Positions 33,977 through 43,540 of a stretch of DNA of 64,000 bases are shown here, piece by piece; positions within the stretch are counted from its first letter, which is position 1; each line of letters opens with the position of its first letter. A program made the position numbers and the translations under genes. The stretch comes from Luteolibacter sp. Y139. GTDB lineage: Bacteria; Verrucomicrobiota; Verrucomicrobiia; Verrucomicrobiales; Akkermansiaceae. Under the pieces are notes generated by a model that was not told the DNA's origin, searched no databases, and saw only the letters and a program-made list of their open reading frames with translations. Location of the stretch: contig NZ_JBBUKT010000010.1 of NCBI RefSeq assembly GCF_038066715.1, forward strand, positions 62,001 to 126,000. Direction: 5' to 3'.

Positions 33977-34219
33977 ATGGACCCTGACAATCATCCCCTG
34001 CTCCTCGCTCTTGTGCTCCGCATCGTGGCGTTCATTTGTGGCTTTGCCACGATCTTGCTGGTGCTTGGCGCGTTTGGCAGCACCGCCGAGATGGCCAAGG
34101 AGAACTTTTCCCATGCCTTCATGTGCGTGGCCTCATTGGTCGGTTTGCTGTGGATGGCTGCGGTGCTGGAGCTCTTGCACAAGATCGCGGGGAAGAAGAA
34201 CCCGCCCGAGGATGAGTAA
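33977..34219 (+). CDS. Small two-pass membrane protein
   Basis: An 80-residue protein with two hydrophobic segments (LLLALVLRIVAFICGFATILLVLGAF and AFMCVASLVGLLWMAAVLELL) and a basic/acidic tail KIAGKKNPPEDE. No family is recognised. It lies just outside the tRNA-bounded island, between the remnant and the large LamG/cytochrome gene that converges on it with a 1-bp gap. ATG 33977 gives the only start consistent with a hydrophobic N-terminus. Confidence 0.55.
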   Translation: MDPDNHPLLLALVLRIVAFICGFATILLVLGAFGSTAEMAKENFSHAFMCVASLVGLLWMAAVLELLHKIAGKKNPPEDE

Positions 34220-34220
34220 T

Positions 34221-37200
34221 TCAGGGTTCCTCGATGCGGAATCTGAAGAGGCGGCGGGTGCCGCCGGGGTCACGTGGAAAGCTGCGGCTGACGCCGGGGA
34301 CGGGAAGGCCGTCGTTGGCCGGGACGTTCCAAGTGTCCCAGCTTTGGAAGTCGGTGCTGGTCTCTAACCGCATGCTGCGGTCTTCCAGATTCGGGAAGGT
34401 CAGCGAGGTATTTCCGACGGTGAGTGCCGGGTGCCAGAGGCTGGTGCCGCTGTTAGGGTCGGTGTGGGTGAGGAATTCCTGATGGTTGGTGATGCCATCG
34501 GTGTCGGGGTCTGCGTTGGGATCACCGGCTGGTGATGTGATGTTGCCGAAGTGTTCCTGACGCCATTCGGTGTAGAACTGGCGAGTGGAGAGTGGGCCAT
34601 CGATCCAGGATTGGAGGAGTTGGATGCCTTGTGGGTCGAGTTGGGAAGTGGCCAAGGGAGGCATGCGGGTGAAGCCATTGGCGGTAGCGATGCGGTTCCA
34701 GATGACGGATTGATCGTGATGGCCGGGGACGATGAGTTGGTAGGGTGAGGAAGCGATGGAGGTGGCTCCGTTGACGATGCCGGTGGACTCCAGGGAGAGA
34801 TGCGCGCGGATGTCGAATTCACCGCCGCCGGTGCCGCCGCTCTGGTGGCAGTAGGAGCAGTTGACGGCGAGGTAGGAGCGGACCCTGGCTTCGAGGGTGT
34901 AGGCGGTTTCGTCGGGCCGGATGTGGTGGGGCAGGGTGTTTGGAGCCTGGGGCAGTGAGTTCAGGTAGCCGGCTTGTTGGAGGAGGGTGAGGAAGTTGCC
35001 GGTTGCGCTGGCCAGGGAACCGGGGCGATTGAGCTGGCGGGTATTCAGGCTGAGGAAATGGCCGCCTTGCGGGGTGTGGCAGGTATTGCACTGGGAGCGG
35101 CTGGGGATCTGCCATGTCTGGACCAGCGGAGTGCCGTGATCGGTGATGTTGAGGTCGAAGCTGACTCCTTCGTCTGGCGCGAGAGTCGCTTCGGTGCCGG
35201 CTTCATTCCAACGATAGCTGACGCCGTAGGTGCCATCGGTGGTGCGGACGAGGACGCGGGTTTCGATTCGTTTTTTCGTGGCGGGGTTGCCGCGTTCGAG
35301 CTCGAGGTCGAAATGCTTCACGAAGACCGCGCCTGTTGGAGATTGCCACGGGGCATCGGCGGCGTAGGCGAACTGGCCGATGGTGTCTTTGATTGCGAAC
35401 CAGCGCTTCTTGACGGCATGGTCGGACCAGAAGGTGAGATTGGGTTCGTAAGGAACCACGCCGGGATTCGGTGACAGGTTTGTTAGATCGGCGAAGATGC
35501 CGGTGGCGCCGAGGGTTTGAGGGAAGGTTCCGGTGGCGGTGGTGGTGACCAGGCGGCGGACCACGCCGTCGCCGTGGTCCAGCATCAAGAGGCTAGAGTC
35601 GGACGGGTCCATAGCGAATGCCACGAGTCCGGACTCGCCGGCAATGCGTGCGACGACGGGCGGAGAGCCATCCGCATTCATCGACCAGATGTTTCCGGAA
35701 AGGAAGTCGGCGAAGAGGTATTTGCCCTGGAGTGCGGCGTAGCGATTGCCGCGATAGACGAGTCCGCCGATGATGGAGTTGCCTTGGAAGGGGCCGGTGC
35801 CGTGGCCGTATTCATACACGGGAGGAATGAGCGTGGCGGCGGCGGGAGGGGTGCCCTTGCGGGGGAGGGTTCCTTCGAAGAAGGCCCAGCCGTAGTTGCC
35901 GCCCTTGGTGACGCGATCGATTTCCTCCCGGTCGTTCAGGCCGACGTCGGCGAGCCAGAGGTTGTTGTTGAGGGGATCCCAGCTGAACTGCCATGGATTG
36001 CGGAAGCCGATGGCGTAGTATTCGGTGAACACGGCGGATGGAGTGACCGGGAGGCCATTGAAGCTGGTAGCTCCGATGAAGGGATTGTCCGCGGGGATCT
36101 CGTAGAGCGGATGTCCGCCATGGAGCACCACTGCGGGATGAGCGTTTGGCGGGAGGCTGCTGTCGTCACTGCCGGTGCCATCGGCAGGCGTGTAGTCCTC
36201 GGGCTCGAGGTCGACATCGAGGCGCATCAGGCCGGACCAGAAGCCCTTGTCGATGCGCTGGGAATTGTTGCTCGGATCGGGATGGCCATCGCCATCGCCG
36301 AAGCCGACGTAGAGGTAGCCATCCGGTCCGAAGTTGCACTCGACGATGCCGTGGATGCGCGGCTGGTTGCCGGAGTCGAGCTGGTAGAGTTGGTTGATGA
36401 GGATCTCTTCGGTGGCGAGGGAGATTGGCGCGTTGGTGGCGGGAGTGGCGGATTTGAAGCGGGAGAGGCGGATGTATTCGGAGCCTGCCTCCAGATGATT
36501 GTAGGCGACGAAGATGTAGCCGTTCGTCGCGAAGGACGGATGAAGGGCGAAGCCCTTGAGGCCCTCTTCGTTTCCGTCATCGAGGGTGATGGTGGAAAGA
36601 TCGAGGTAAAGAAGCTTCTGTGGTGAACTCGCGGTGACGTCAGGGATGACGTAGATCTTCCCACCGCGTTCCGCGACGAAGAGCCGCTTTGTATCGCCCT
36701 GCGGGCTCTCCATGCTGCTCGGGTAGGTGAAGCTCACGCCGGGAAAGGCATCGACGACAGCGAAGTCCACCGCGGGTGGCGAGGCCGGCATCTGCAGCGT
36801 GGTATTCGGGAGACGGAGGGCGGTGCTGAAGGTGATGGTGACCGTGGCCGGAGCGGAGAAGGCTCCCAAGGTTCCCTTGACGCGATAGGTGAAGGAGTCG
36901 GTGGCGGGAGTGCCGGTGAGGTGCTTGTAGAGGATCCTTCCCTGCGAGTCGGGAACGGCGGTTCCGGAGGTGGGAGCTGTTAGAATTTCGACGGTGGAGG
37001 GCTGAACGGCCGGGTCGTCGTTTGCGAGCACGTCTAACAGCACGCTGGCGGAGTGATGCATGATGACCGCATCCGAAGCGACTGCCGGCGGCAGGGCGGA
37101 AAGCGGCATGCCGGGGTGTTCGTGAAGGAAGCCCACTTTTTCCGCCGACAGTGCTTCGTTGTAGACTTGGACGTCGTCGATGGTGCCGTCGAAGGGATCG

Positions 37201-37871
37201 GTGGGTGCGGCGCGACCGAGGCGGCCGATTTCGAAGTTGTTGAAGACCGGCAGATTCGTGGCGGTCATGGTCTGGGTGTTCGCGAGCGTGCCATCCACCC
37301 AAAGCTCCAGCTTGGCAGCGGAGACATTCACGGTCATGGCGAGGTGGTGCCATGCGCCATCGTTCACCGGTGGGACTGCGGGGGAACTGAAGATGCCGGT
37401 TTGTTGGGCCGCGGCGGCACCGACCGGACGATTGCGGGCGCTGGCGGAGCCGAGGAAGCCTGCCTGGCCTGCGGCGACGCCGAGGTCGGCGTAGACATTG
37501 GCGACGGTATTGTCCCCGGCGAAGACGGCGGTGGTGCGGTTGCCAGTGGTGTCGGTGGTCTTGACCCAAGCAGAGATCGTCAATGCGCCGCTGCCGGTGA
37601 TGGCCGGGAAGAACGAGGCATTGCCCATGTCGACGATGCCGGCTTGGTTCGCGTTGTTGTTGAAGCGGTAGGCATTGCCGGCGATGCCGGCCACACCGGT
37701 GGTGACGGCGGATCCCACGGTGCCGGTGGTGGCACCGGCGACCTGATTGAGCGCGGTGGTGGTGCCTGCGGCCTCGTCGAACTTGTAATGGGCGACGAGG
37801 TCCGCACGAAGGTGGCCGCCCGATAACAGGGCGGCCACTAACAGGTGATGGGTGAAGCGCATCCGGCTCAA
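34221..37871 (-). CDS. Secreted LamG - sorbosone-dehydrogenase-like propeller - SO2930-type diheme cytochrome fusion
   Basis: A 1216-residue exported protein. A signal peptide (to about residue 22) is followed by a LamG domain (24-250, VAHYKFDEAAG to TIDDVQVYNEALS) and a cadherin/Ig-like domain (about 262-350). Next is a glucose/sorbosone-dehydrogenase-like beta-propeller (370-790, VFVAERGGKIYVI, LKGFALHPSFATNGYIFVAYN, FRNPWQFSWDP, ADVGLNDREEIDRV). The C-terminal third matches the SO2930/HNE_0200 cytochrome family, with two CxxCH sites (CNTCH about 928, CSYCH about 1005) and LNTRQLNR. It probably oxidises a sugar or aldehyde with electrons leaving through the c-type hemes. It ends with a C-terminal anchor-like domain, RRLFRFRIEEP. 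ATG overlaps the preceding gene's stop (ATGA). Confidence 0.88.
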   Translation of the reverse strand: MSRMRFTHHLLVAALLSGGHLRADLVAHYKFDEAAGTTTALNQVAGATTGTVGSAVTTGVAGIAGNAYRFNNNANQAGIVDMGNASFFPAITGSGALTISAWVKTTDTTGNRTTAVFAGDNTVANVYADLGVAAGQAGFLGSASARNRPVGAAAAQQTGIFSSPAVPPVNDGAWHHLAMTVNVSAAKLELWVDGTLANTQTMTATNLPVFNNFEIGRLGRAAPTDPFDGTIDDVQVYNEALSAEKVGFLHEHPGMPLSALPPAVASDAVIMHHSASVLLDVLANDDPAVQPSTVEILTAPTSGTAVPDSQGRILYKHLTGTPATDSFTYRVKGTLGAFSAPATVTITFSTALRLPNTTLQMPASPPAVDFAVVDAFPGVSFTYPSSMESPQGDTKRLFVAERGGKIYVIPDVTASSPQKLLYLDLSTITLDDGNEEGLKGFALHPSFATNGYIFVAYNHLEAGSEYIRLSRFKSATPATNAPISLATEEILINQLYQLDSGNQPRIHGIVECNFGPDGYLYVGFGDGDGHPDPSNNSQRIDKGFWSGLMRLDVDLEPEDYTPADGTGSDDSSLPPNAHPAVVLHGGHPLYEIPADNPFIGATSFNGLPVTPSAVFTEYYAIGFRNPWQFSWDPLNNNLWLADVGLNDREEIDRVTKGGNYGWAFFEGTLPRKGTPPAAATLIPPVYEYGHGTGPFQGNSIIGGLVYRGNRYAALQGKYLFADFLSGNIWSMNADGSPPVVARIAGESGLVAFAMDPSDSSLLMLDHGDGVVRRLVTTTATGTFPQTLGATGIFADLTNLSPNPGVVPYEPNLTFWSDHAVKKRWFAIKDTIGQFAYAADAPWQSPTGAVFVKHFDLELERGNPATKKRIETRVLVRTTDGTYGVSYRWNEAGTEATLAPDEGVSFDLNITDHGTPLVQTWQIPSRSQCNTCHTPQGGHFLSLNTRQLNRPGSLASATGNFLTLLQQAGYLNSLPQAPNTLPHHIRPDETAYTLEARVRSYLAVNCSYCHQSGGTGGGEFDIRAHLSLESTGIVNGATSIASSPYQLIVPGHHDQSVIWNRIATANGFTRMPPLATSQLDPQGIQLLQSWIDGPLSTRQFYTEWRQEHFGNITSPAGDPNADPDTDGITNHQEFLTHTDPNSGTSLWHPALTVGNTSLTFPNLEDRSMRLETSTDFQSWDTWNVPANDGLPVPGVSRSFPRDPGGTRRLFRFRIEEP

Positions 37872-40471
37872 GGGTTCTCAAGGCGATAGAAGCCCCGTGC
37901 GCCTGTGGCCTGGGCGGCGGGCACTGTCGCGACACCCGCACCGGTGCCATCGGTGGTGGCGGTGACCGGTGGAGCCATCTCGGCGAAGCCACCGAGGGTG
38001 GTGGATTTCGTGACGCGGAAGGTGGCGTTTGGAGATCCGGAGAAGTGGATGACGTAGTCGCCGCCAATGAAGCCCATGGAGGTGATGGTGGTGGCGCCTG
38101 CACTCACGGGTGAGGTTCCCGCGGTTTCCTCGGCTTCATTGTTAAAGCCATCACCATCGGGATCACCGAGGCCGTTCTGTGCGGTGATGTTGCCGAAGAA
38201 GGTGATTTCCCATTGGTCATCGAGCCGGTCGTGATCTTCATCCGCCGAGATGCCGGGAGTATTATGAAGGGCGGCGATGCGGGCGGGGGAAAGGGCTTCG
38301 TTGTAGATCTGCACGTCATCGATGAGCCCGTCGAGCGCATCGGTGGGAGCCTTGCGGCCGAGACGTCCGATCTCGAAGTTGTTGAACACGGGAAACGCGG
38401 CCAAGGGGATGGCGGTGTTCTGGCCGGTGGGCACGCCGTCCACGTAGAGCTTGGTGCTGGTGGTGGCGAGATCGATGGTGAACGCGACGTGGTGCCAGAC
38501 GTCATCGTTGACCAAGGCGGTGTTGGGAGCGGTGTTGCTGAAGATCTCGGCGATGTTGACGTTGCCATTCGGCCGGAGGCGTCCGCTGAGTGCGCCGACA
38601 TTGCCGACCTGTCCGGCGATGCCCATGTCGACGTAGCTGTTGTCGAGGGTGCTGTTCGCGGCAGAGATGATGGTATTGCGGCCGCTTGAGGTGTCGGTCG
38701 ACTTGACCCATGCGGTGTAGGTGAGTGCCTTCGCCGCGAGGATGTCCGTCAGGAAGGGCGCATTGCCCATGTCGACGATGTCGGCTTGGCCGGTCAGGTT
38801 GTGGAAGCGATAGGCATTGCCTGCGATGCCGGTCTGGCCGGTGGTGACTGCGGAGCCCACGGCTCCCGGGCTATTGCCCAAAGCGCTGACGGCGGTGGAA
38901 GCCGCGGCGGCTTCGTCGAACTTGTAGTGGGCGACGAGTCCCCTGGAGACGGTTGGGACGGAGACGGAATCCTTGGGATTGCTGCCGAAGGTGAACTCGG
39001 CCTTGTCGTTGAAGCCGTCGCCATCGGTGTCCAAGAGGTTGGGATTGGTGCCCGCGGTGACGCCGGCGACGTAGGCTGAGTCGGGGTTTTCCTGGCCATC
39101 CAGGAGGCCATCGTTGTCACTGTCAGGATTAAGCGGATCGGTGCCGGTGAAGGGCAGGGGATCCGGAGCAACGATGCCGGTCCAGGTGCCGGCGCGGTCT
39201 TCCTGGCGATCGGTGTAGCCGTCGTGATCGGTGTCGGCGTCCTTGGGATTGGTGCCGTTCAGGCCGGAGTTATACTCGCTCACGTTGTCGAGTCCATCGT
39301 GGTCAGGATCGCCGAAGGTGCCGTTGTCGCCCACGTCGCTCTTCGGATTGAGCGTGTTGGCGATTTCCCAGCCGTCCGGGAGGTTGTCGAAGTCCGTGTC
39401 TGGATTGTTCGGATCGGTGCCGGGGCCGGGGAGGTTTACCTCGATGCCGTCGCTGAGGCCGTCGTCATCGGAGTCCGCGTCGAGTGGATTGGTGAGGGGC
39501 GCGGTATGGAGTTCCGCGCCGTCGGTGCGACCATCGCCATCGGTGTCGGCGATGGTGGGATTGGTGCCGGCGGCGAGCTCTTCGGCATTGGTGGCGCCGT
39601 CATTGTCGGGGCCGATATCAGTACCGGACTGGGCGGTGATGTCGCCGAAGTATTGGATTTCCCAGGCGTCGGTGAGGCCGTCGACGTCGGAGTCGGCATC
39701 GGTGTAGGCTTGGCCCGGGTGATTCTTGAGGTAGCCGATCTGTGCGGCGGTCAGGGCGTGATCGTAGACTTGCACGTCATCGACGAGGCCTTGGTAGGGA
39801 TCGGTCGGGGCGCTGCGTCCGAGGCGGCCGATTTCGAAGTTGTTGAAGACCGGCAGGGCGAGGGTGGTCAGGGTCTGGGTATTGGCGAGGACTCCGTCCA
39901 CCCAGAGCTCCATCTTGGACGCGGACAGGTCCACGGTCATGACGAGATGGTGCCAGGCATTGTCATTCACGGCCGGCACGGCTGGTGAACTGAAGATGCC
40001 GGTGGACTGCGCACCGCCGGAGCCGACGGGACGGTTGCGGGCGCTGACGGAGCCGAGGAAGCCGACCTGACCTGCGGCGACTCCGAGGTCGGCATAGACC
40101 GCGGTGGCGGTGTTATCGCCGGCGAAGACGACGGTGTTGCGATTGCCGGTGGTGTCGTTGGTCTTCACCCAAGCGGTGAAGGAGAGCTTGCCGCTGGTGG
40201 TGAGAGCTGGGAAGAAGGACGCATTCGCCATATCCACGATGTCCGCCTGATTCGAGGTGGCACCGCCGAAGCTGTAGGCATTTCCCGCGATGCCGGCGAC
40301 GCCAGTGGTCACTAGGGAGCCTACCGCGCCGGTGGAGCTGCCCGGTACTGCATTGGCAGCGGTGGTCGCGGCGGCGGGTTCGTCGAACTTGTAGTGGGCG
40401 ACCAAGGTGGCGTGGCCGGGAGTGGCCAGGCCGCAAATGCCGGTGGCAAGCGGTAGGAGGTAGCGTTTCAT
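37868..40471 (-). CDS. Secreted double-LamG protein with calcium-binding thrombospondin-3-like repeats
   Basis: An 867-residue exported protein. A signal peptide (MKRYLLPLATGICGLATPGHA) is followed by a first LamG domain (about 22-235). Next comes a run of DxDxDG repeats (about 250-500, such as DADSDVDGL, DTDGDGRTDGAEL, DSDNDGLLDG), then a second LamG domain (about 510-720). After it is another Asp-rich motif (DPDGDGFNNEAEE) and a C-terminal strand domain ending RGFYRLENP. The repeats should bind many calcium ions and give a rigid stalk. LamG 1 is roughly 70% identical to the LamG of the next gene, indicating recent duplication. It is the first gene of a two-gene operon with the cytochrome fusion. 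ATG 40471 starts the signal peptide. Confidence 0.85.
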   Translation of the reverse strand: MKRYLLPLATGICGLATPGHATLVAHYKFDEPAAATTAANAVPGSSTGAVGSLVTTGVAGIAGNAYSFGGATSNQADIVDMANASFFPALTTSGKLSFTAWVKTNDTTGNRNTVVFAGDNTATAVYADLGVAAGQVGFLGSVSARNRPVGSGGAQSTGIFSSPAVPAVNDNAWHHLVMTVDLSASKMELWVDGVLANTQTLTTLALPVFNNFEIGRLGRSAPTDPYQGLVDDVQVYDHALTAAQIGYLKNHPGQAYTDADSDVDGLTDAWEIQYFGDITAQSGTDIGPDNDGATNAEELAAGTNPTIADTDGDGRTDGAELHTAPLTNPLDADSDDDGLSDGIEVNLPGPGTDPNNPDTDFDNLPDGWEIANTLNPKSDVGDNGTFGDPDHDGLDNVSEYNSGLNGTNPKDADTDHDGYTDRQEDRAGTWTGIVAPDPLPFTGTDPLNPDSDNDGLLDGQENPDSAYVAGVTAGTNPNLLDTDGDGFNDKAEFTFGSNPKDSVSVPTVSRGLVAHYKFDEAAAASTAVSALGNSPGAVGSAVTTGQTGIAGNAYRFHNLTGQADIVDMGNAPFLTDILAAKALTYTAWVKSTDTSSGRNTIISAANSTLDNSYVDMGIAGQVGNVGALSGRLRPNGNVNIAEIFSNTAPNTALVNDDVWHHVAFTIDLATTSTKLYVDGVPTGQNTAIPLAAFPVFNNFEIGRLGRKAPTDALDGLIDDVQIYNEALSPARIAALHNTPGISADEDHDRLDDQWEITFFGNITAQNGLGDPDGDGFNNEAEETAGTSPVSAGATTITSMGFIGGDYVIHFSGSPNATFRVTKSTTLGGFAEMAPPVTATTDGTGAGVATVPAAQATGARGFYRLENP

Positions 40472-40590
40472 GGGTTTTGGGTTTTTACCGGAGGGAACGG
40501 GTTGAGGTCCGTCCGCAGACGAACGCATCCCTCCAGTATCAAGGGACGACGTCTCGCCCCCGAACCCGACGCACTTTTTTCGCGCGCATG

Positions 40591-40612
40591 AAAAAGGCTG
40601 CGGTTCGCAGCC
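40591..40612 (-). terminator. Rho-independent terminator after the kinase gene
   Basis: Read on the reverse strand, GGCTGCG and CGCAGCC pair around AAC and are followed by TTTTT. It begins directly at the stop codon of the kinase gene. Confidence 0.85.
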
Positions 40613-42775
40613 TCAGCCGCCCTTTTCCGTCGCCATCTTTTCCGCTTCCCGGAGGAGCATCAGGACGGCCCATTGGTTGTACCAGAGGGTCCCGTCGGCG
40701 TTGTAGAGTTGCAACGGTGGCTTGGTCCACTGGTCGACCTCCTTGCGCAGGTCCTTCAAGGCGGACGGGATGGCTGCGGCGCGGCCCTGCTGCATGTCCA
40801 CCATCGCGAGGACCAGCTGATTGGAGACTTTCCGATGGGCGCTGTCGTTTTCGCTCTTGGCACCGATATCGAGGCTGCGCTGTGCCCATTCGGCGGCGTC
40901 ATCCAGGCGGCCTTGCCGGTAGGCGATCATGGCGAGCGAGAATTGCCGCCAGGCTACCATGTGAGGTCCCTTTCCGGTCAGGGGTTCATCGAGTGAATCC
41001 TCGAGAACTTTGATCAGCGGCTTCAGCCGTTCCAAGGTGGTGGGGTCGGCGGGTTTCATCAGCGTCGCCTTCACCACCTGCTCCGCTACGATCGGATTGG
41101 CCGAATTGGCAAAGCGCTTGATGGCGAGCATGCGCAACTCTTCAAATTGCCCGGGCTCGCCCCATTCGCAGACGGCGGTGAGGACGGAAAGGAGATCGAA
41201 GGAGATGTGCTCCGAGTCCGTCATGTCCACGCTGGTGAGGACGTGCCCGAGTGCGTTGAAGCGCTTGGCGGCGGTTTGCAGGTTCCCCTTGGTCAGGTTC
41301 CAGTTGGCCACCCGCATGAAGGTGGTGGCGGCTTCGAGCGAACGTGGCACGCGATCGACGGGCAGGCCTTCCAGGAGTTTATCCGCCTCCTTCTCGTCAT
41401 TGTATTTCAGCCGCACGGCCGCTTGCGAAACGAGGTCTCCGGCTTCCGCTACCAGAAGCAGCCGGGCCTGCTCGTTGCGGGCATCGCGTTCGCGAAAGAA
41501 GAGCCACGTCGAAAGCGCGAGGCCGCCTAACAGGCCGAACAAGGCGATGCCGGCGGCGGCGAAGGTCACGCGGTTGCGACGGACCAGCTTGGTGAAGAGA
41601 TACCGGCGGCTCGGCGGGCGGGCGAGGACCGGCTCTTCATTCAGGTAGCGCCGGACATCCATCGCGAGTCCATTGGCCGTTTCGTAGCGGCGATGGCGTT
41701 CGTTCTCGACGGCCTTCATGACGATCCAGTCGAGATCGCCCGCCAGAAGGGAGGGCAAGCGCTGGGGATCGACCCCGCGTTCACGGGCGATCGTTTCCAT
41801 CTCATCGGCGGGGATGTCCCTGAGGCGGACGGATGGTGCGACGGTATCGCCTTCGCGGACGATGGCGCGGATTTCCTCGAGACCCCGGTCCTTGAAGTGA
41901 TCGTGAGTCAAAGGCGGCCTGCCCGTGAGCAACTCGCGGAGCAGGGCGCCGAGGCTGTAGATGTCGGTGCGGGTATCAATGTCCACGCCGCCTTCCGCTT
42001 GCTCGGGACTCATGTAGGCGGGGGTGCCGATGAGCTGACCGGACAGGGTCATGGTGCCTTCCGCGTCGAGACTGCCAGCGGCGGCCTTGGCGATGCCGAA
42101 GTCGATCACCTTCGGCTCGGCGCGTCCTTCAAGCTCGCGGACGAGGACATTGGATGGCTTGATGTCGCGATGGATGACGCCCTTCTGATGGGCGTGCTGG
42201 ATGGCCTCGCAAACGAGGGTGAACAAATCCAAGCGGGCGCGGATGCCGAGGTGCTTGCGATCGCAGAACGCGGTGATCCTCTCGCCGTCCACGAGCTCCA
42301 TCACGAAGTAGGGGCGACCTGATGGAGTCGCGCCGCCATCAAGCACGCGGGCGATATTGGGATGGTCCATCAGCGCGAGGGCCTCGCGCTCGAGATTGAA
42401 GCGGGCGACGACGTTCTCGGTGTCCATGCCGAGGCGGACGATCTTGAGGGCGACCTTCCGCTTCACCGGTTCGCGCTGCTCCGCCAGATAGACGACGCCG
42501 CAGCCGCCGGCGCCGAGGCGATCGATCAGGTGATAGGGGCCGATGCAGGCGCCGAGGCCGGATTCTTCTTCGGCCGGAGAGTCCACCGTTTCCACCTCCG
42601 CCGGTTCAAGATCGAAGAAGTCTTCGGCATCCTGCTGGATCTCTAACATTTCCTCCAGCTGCCGGAGGCGGGCGGCATCGCCCTGGCAGGCGAACTTGAG
42701 GAAGGCGCGGCGCACGGCCGATTCGCGGAAGCTGGCCGCGGCGGTGAAGAGCATCTCGTTGATCGACGGGATCAT
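40613..42775 (-). CDS. Membrane Ser/Thr protein kinase with C-terminal sensor/TPR region
   Basis: A 720-residue Hanks-type kinase. A short N-terminal helix region (residues 1-70, QGDAARLRQLEEML) precedes the kinase domain. That domain has the glycine loop RLGAGGCGVVYLAE, the lysine of KRKVALKIV, catalytic loop VIHRDIKPSNVL, magnesium motif KVIDFGIAKA, activation-loop end GTPAYMSPEQA and DIYSLGALL. One membrane segment (VTFAAAGIALFGLLGGLALSTWLFF, about 425-450) leads to a helical extracytoplasmic part with TPR-like helices. The start codon overlaps the sigma-factor stop (ATGA). This pairing is typical of Planctomycetes/Verrucomicrobia, where the kinase is thought to control the ECF sigma factor. 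Confidence 0.94.
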   Translation of the reverse strand: MIPSINEMLFTAAASFRESAVRRAFLKFACQGDAARLRQLEEMLEIQQDAEDFFDLEPAEVETVDSPAEEESGLGACIGPYHLIDRLGAGGCGVVYLAEQREPVKRKVALKIVRLGMDTENVVARFNLEREALALMDHPNIARVLDGGATPSGRPYFVMELVDGERITAFCDRKHLGIRARLDLFTLVCEAIQHAHQKGVIHRDIKPSNVLVRELEGRAEPKVIDFGIAKAAAGSLDAEGTMTLSGQLIGTPAYMSPEQAEGGVDIDTRTDIYSLGALLRELLTGRPPLTHDHFKDRGLEEIRAIVREGDTVAPSVRLRDIPADEMETIARERGVDPQRLPSLLAGDLDWIVMKAVENERHRRYETANGLAMDVRRYLNEEPVLARPPSRRYLFTKLVRRNRVTFAAAGIALFGLLGGLALSTWLFFRERDARNEQARLLLVAEAGDLVSQAAVRLKYNDEKEADKLLEGLPVDRVPRSLEAATTFMRVANWNLTKGNLQTAAKRFNALGHVLTSVDMTDSEHISFDLLSVLTAVCEWGEPGQFEELRMLAIKRFANSANPIVAEQVVKATLMKPADPTTLERLKPLIKVLEDSLDEPLTGKGPHMVAWRQFSLAMIAYRQGRLDDAAEWAQRSLDIGAKSENDSAHRKVSNQLVLAMVDMQQGRAAAIPSALKDLRKEVDQWTKPPLQLYNADGTLWYNQWAVLMLLREAEKMATEKGG

Positions 42776-43341
42776 CGCGCGGTCTCCTGGCGGATCATGT
42801 GATAGAGCCGGGTCTTCGCGTAGGCCCAGCGGCGCTCCACGGTGCGCTCGGTGACGCCATCCATGGTGGCGATCTCGTGGTTCGAAAGGCCGCCGAAGAA
42901 CTTGAGCGAAATCACCCGCACGCACTCGGGCTCCTCCTTCTCCAGGCGGGTCATCATCTCATCGACCAGCAGGACCCGCTCATCGAGCGTGGCGGCGGGG
43001 ACGTCGAGGCCGTGGACCTCGATATCCAGCAGCTCCATGTTTTCGCCGCGCTTCAGCCGTGCCTTGGCGCGGGCGCGGTCGACGAGGATGTGGCGCATTG
43101 CCTGGGCGGCGGCGCGGAAGAAGTGGGCACGTCCTTCCCAAGGGCGGCTCTCGTCACCGGAGATCTTGAGCCAAGCCTCATGAACGAGGGCGGTGGCCTG
43201 CAGGGTTTCGCCGGCCGGGATGGTGGACATCCGTCTCTGGGCGAGGCTCCGGAGTTCATCGTAGACGAGCGGCAGGAGCTCGGCGGAAATGAGGGTGCTG
43301 TTGCCGCTCGCCGATTGAAGAATCCGGGTCAGTTCTTCCAC
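42772..43341 (-). CDS. ECF-like sigma factor of the TIGR02999 / ECF-kinase-associated group
   Basis: A 189-residue sigma factor that redirects RNA polymerase. Region 2 reads LLPLVYDELRSLAQRRM and TALVHEAWLKISGD, with HFFRAAAQAMRHILVDRARAK, the wording of the TIGR02999 group. Region 4 is EPECVRVISLKFFGGLSNHEIATMDGVTERTVERRWAYAKTRL reduced to its helix-turn-helix NHEIA...TERTVERRW. No anti-sigma gene follows; instead a coupled kinase gene does, which suggests control by phosphorylation. It uses a GTG start at 43341. Targets are not visible, but the downstream LamG/cytochrome operon on the same strand is a natural candidate. Confidence 0.92.
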   Translation of the reverse strand: MEELTRILQSASGNSTLISAELLPLVYDELRSLAQRRMSTIPAGETLQATALVHEAWLKISGDESRPWEGRAHFFRAAAQAMRHILVDRARAKARLKRGENMELLDIEVHGLDVPAATLDERVLLVDEMMTRLEKEEPECVRVISLKFFGGLSNHEIATMDGVTERTVERRWAYAKTRLYHMIRQETAR

Positions 43342-43540
43342 ACCGATAAAATTAATCCGCAGGTTCGAAATTTGTCGATGCGGGAGGGCGCGGGTGCCGA
43401 GGCCCCTGTGGAACGGTCGGAGACTTGTCGCTGAAGAGGTTCGGGGGCGAAGAGTGCCGCAGGGGAGGGCGGGAGAGGCGGATTCGGGCCGAGCCTTGAT
43501 GTTTGACCATCCCGGAATTTTTAGATATTTAAAGGGGGCA

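Noticed and set aside
43503-43531. TTGACC and TATTTA 17 bp apart upstream of the GYF-domain gene
   Set aside because: The predicted transcription start would fall inside or after the ribosome-binding sequence AAAGGGGG at 43531-43538, so the two cannot both work as read.
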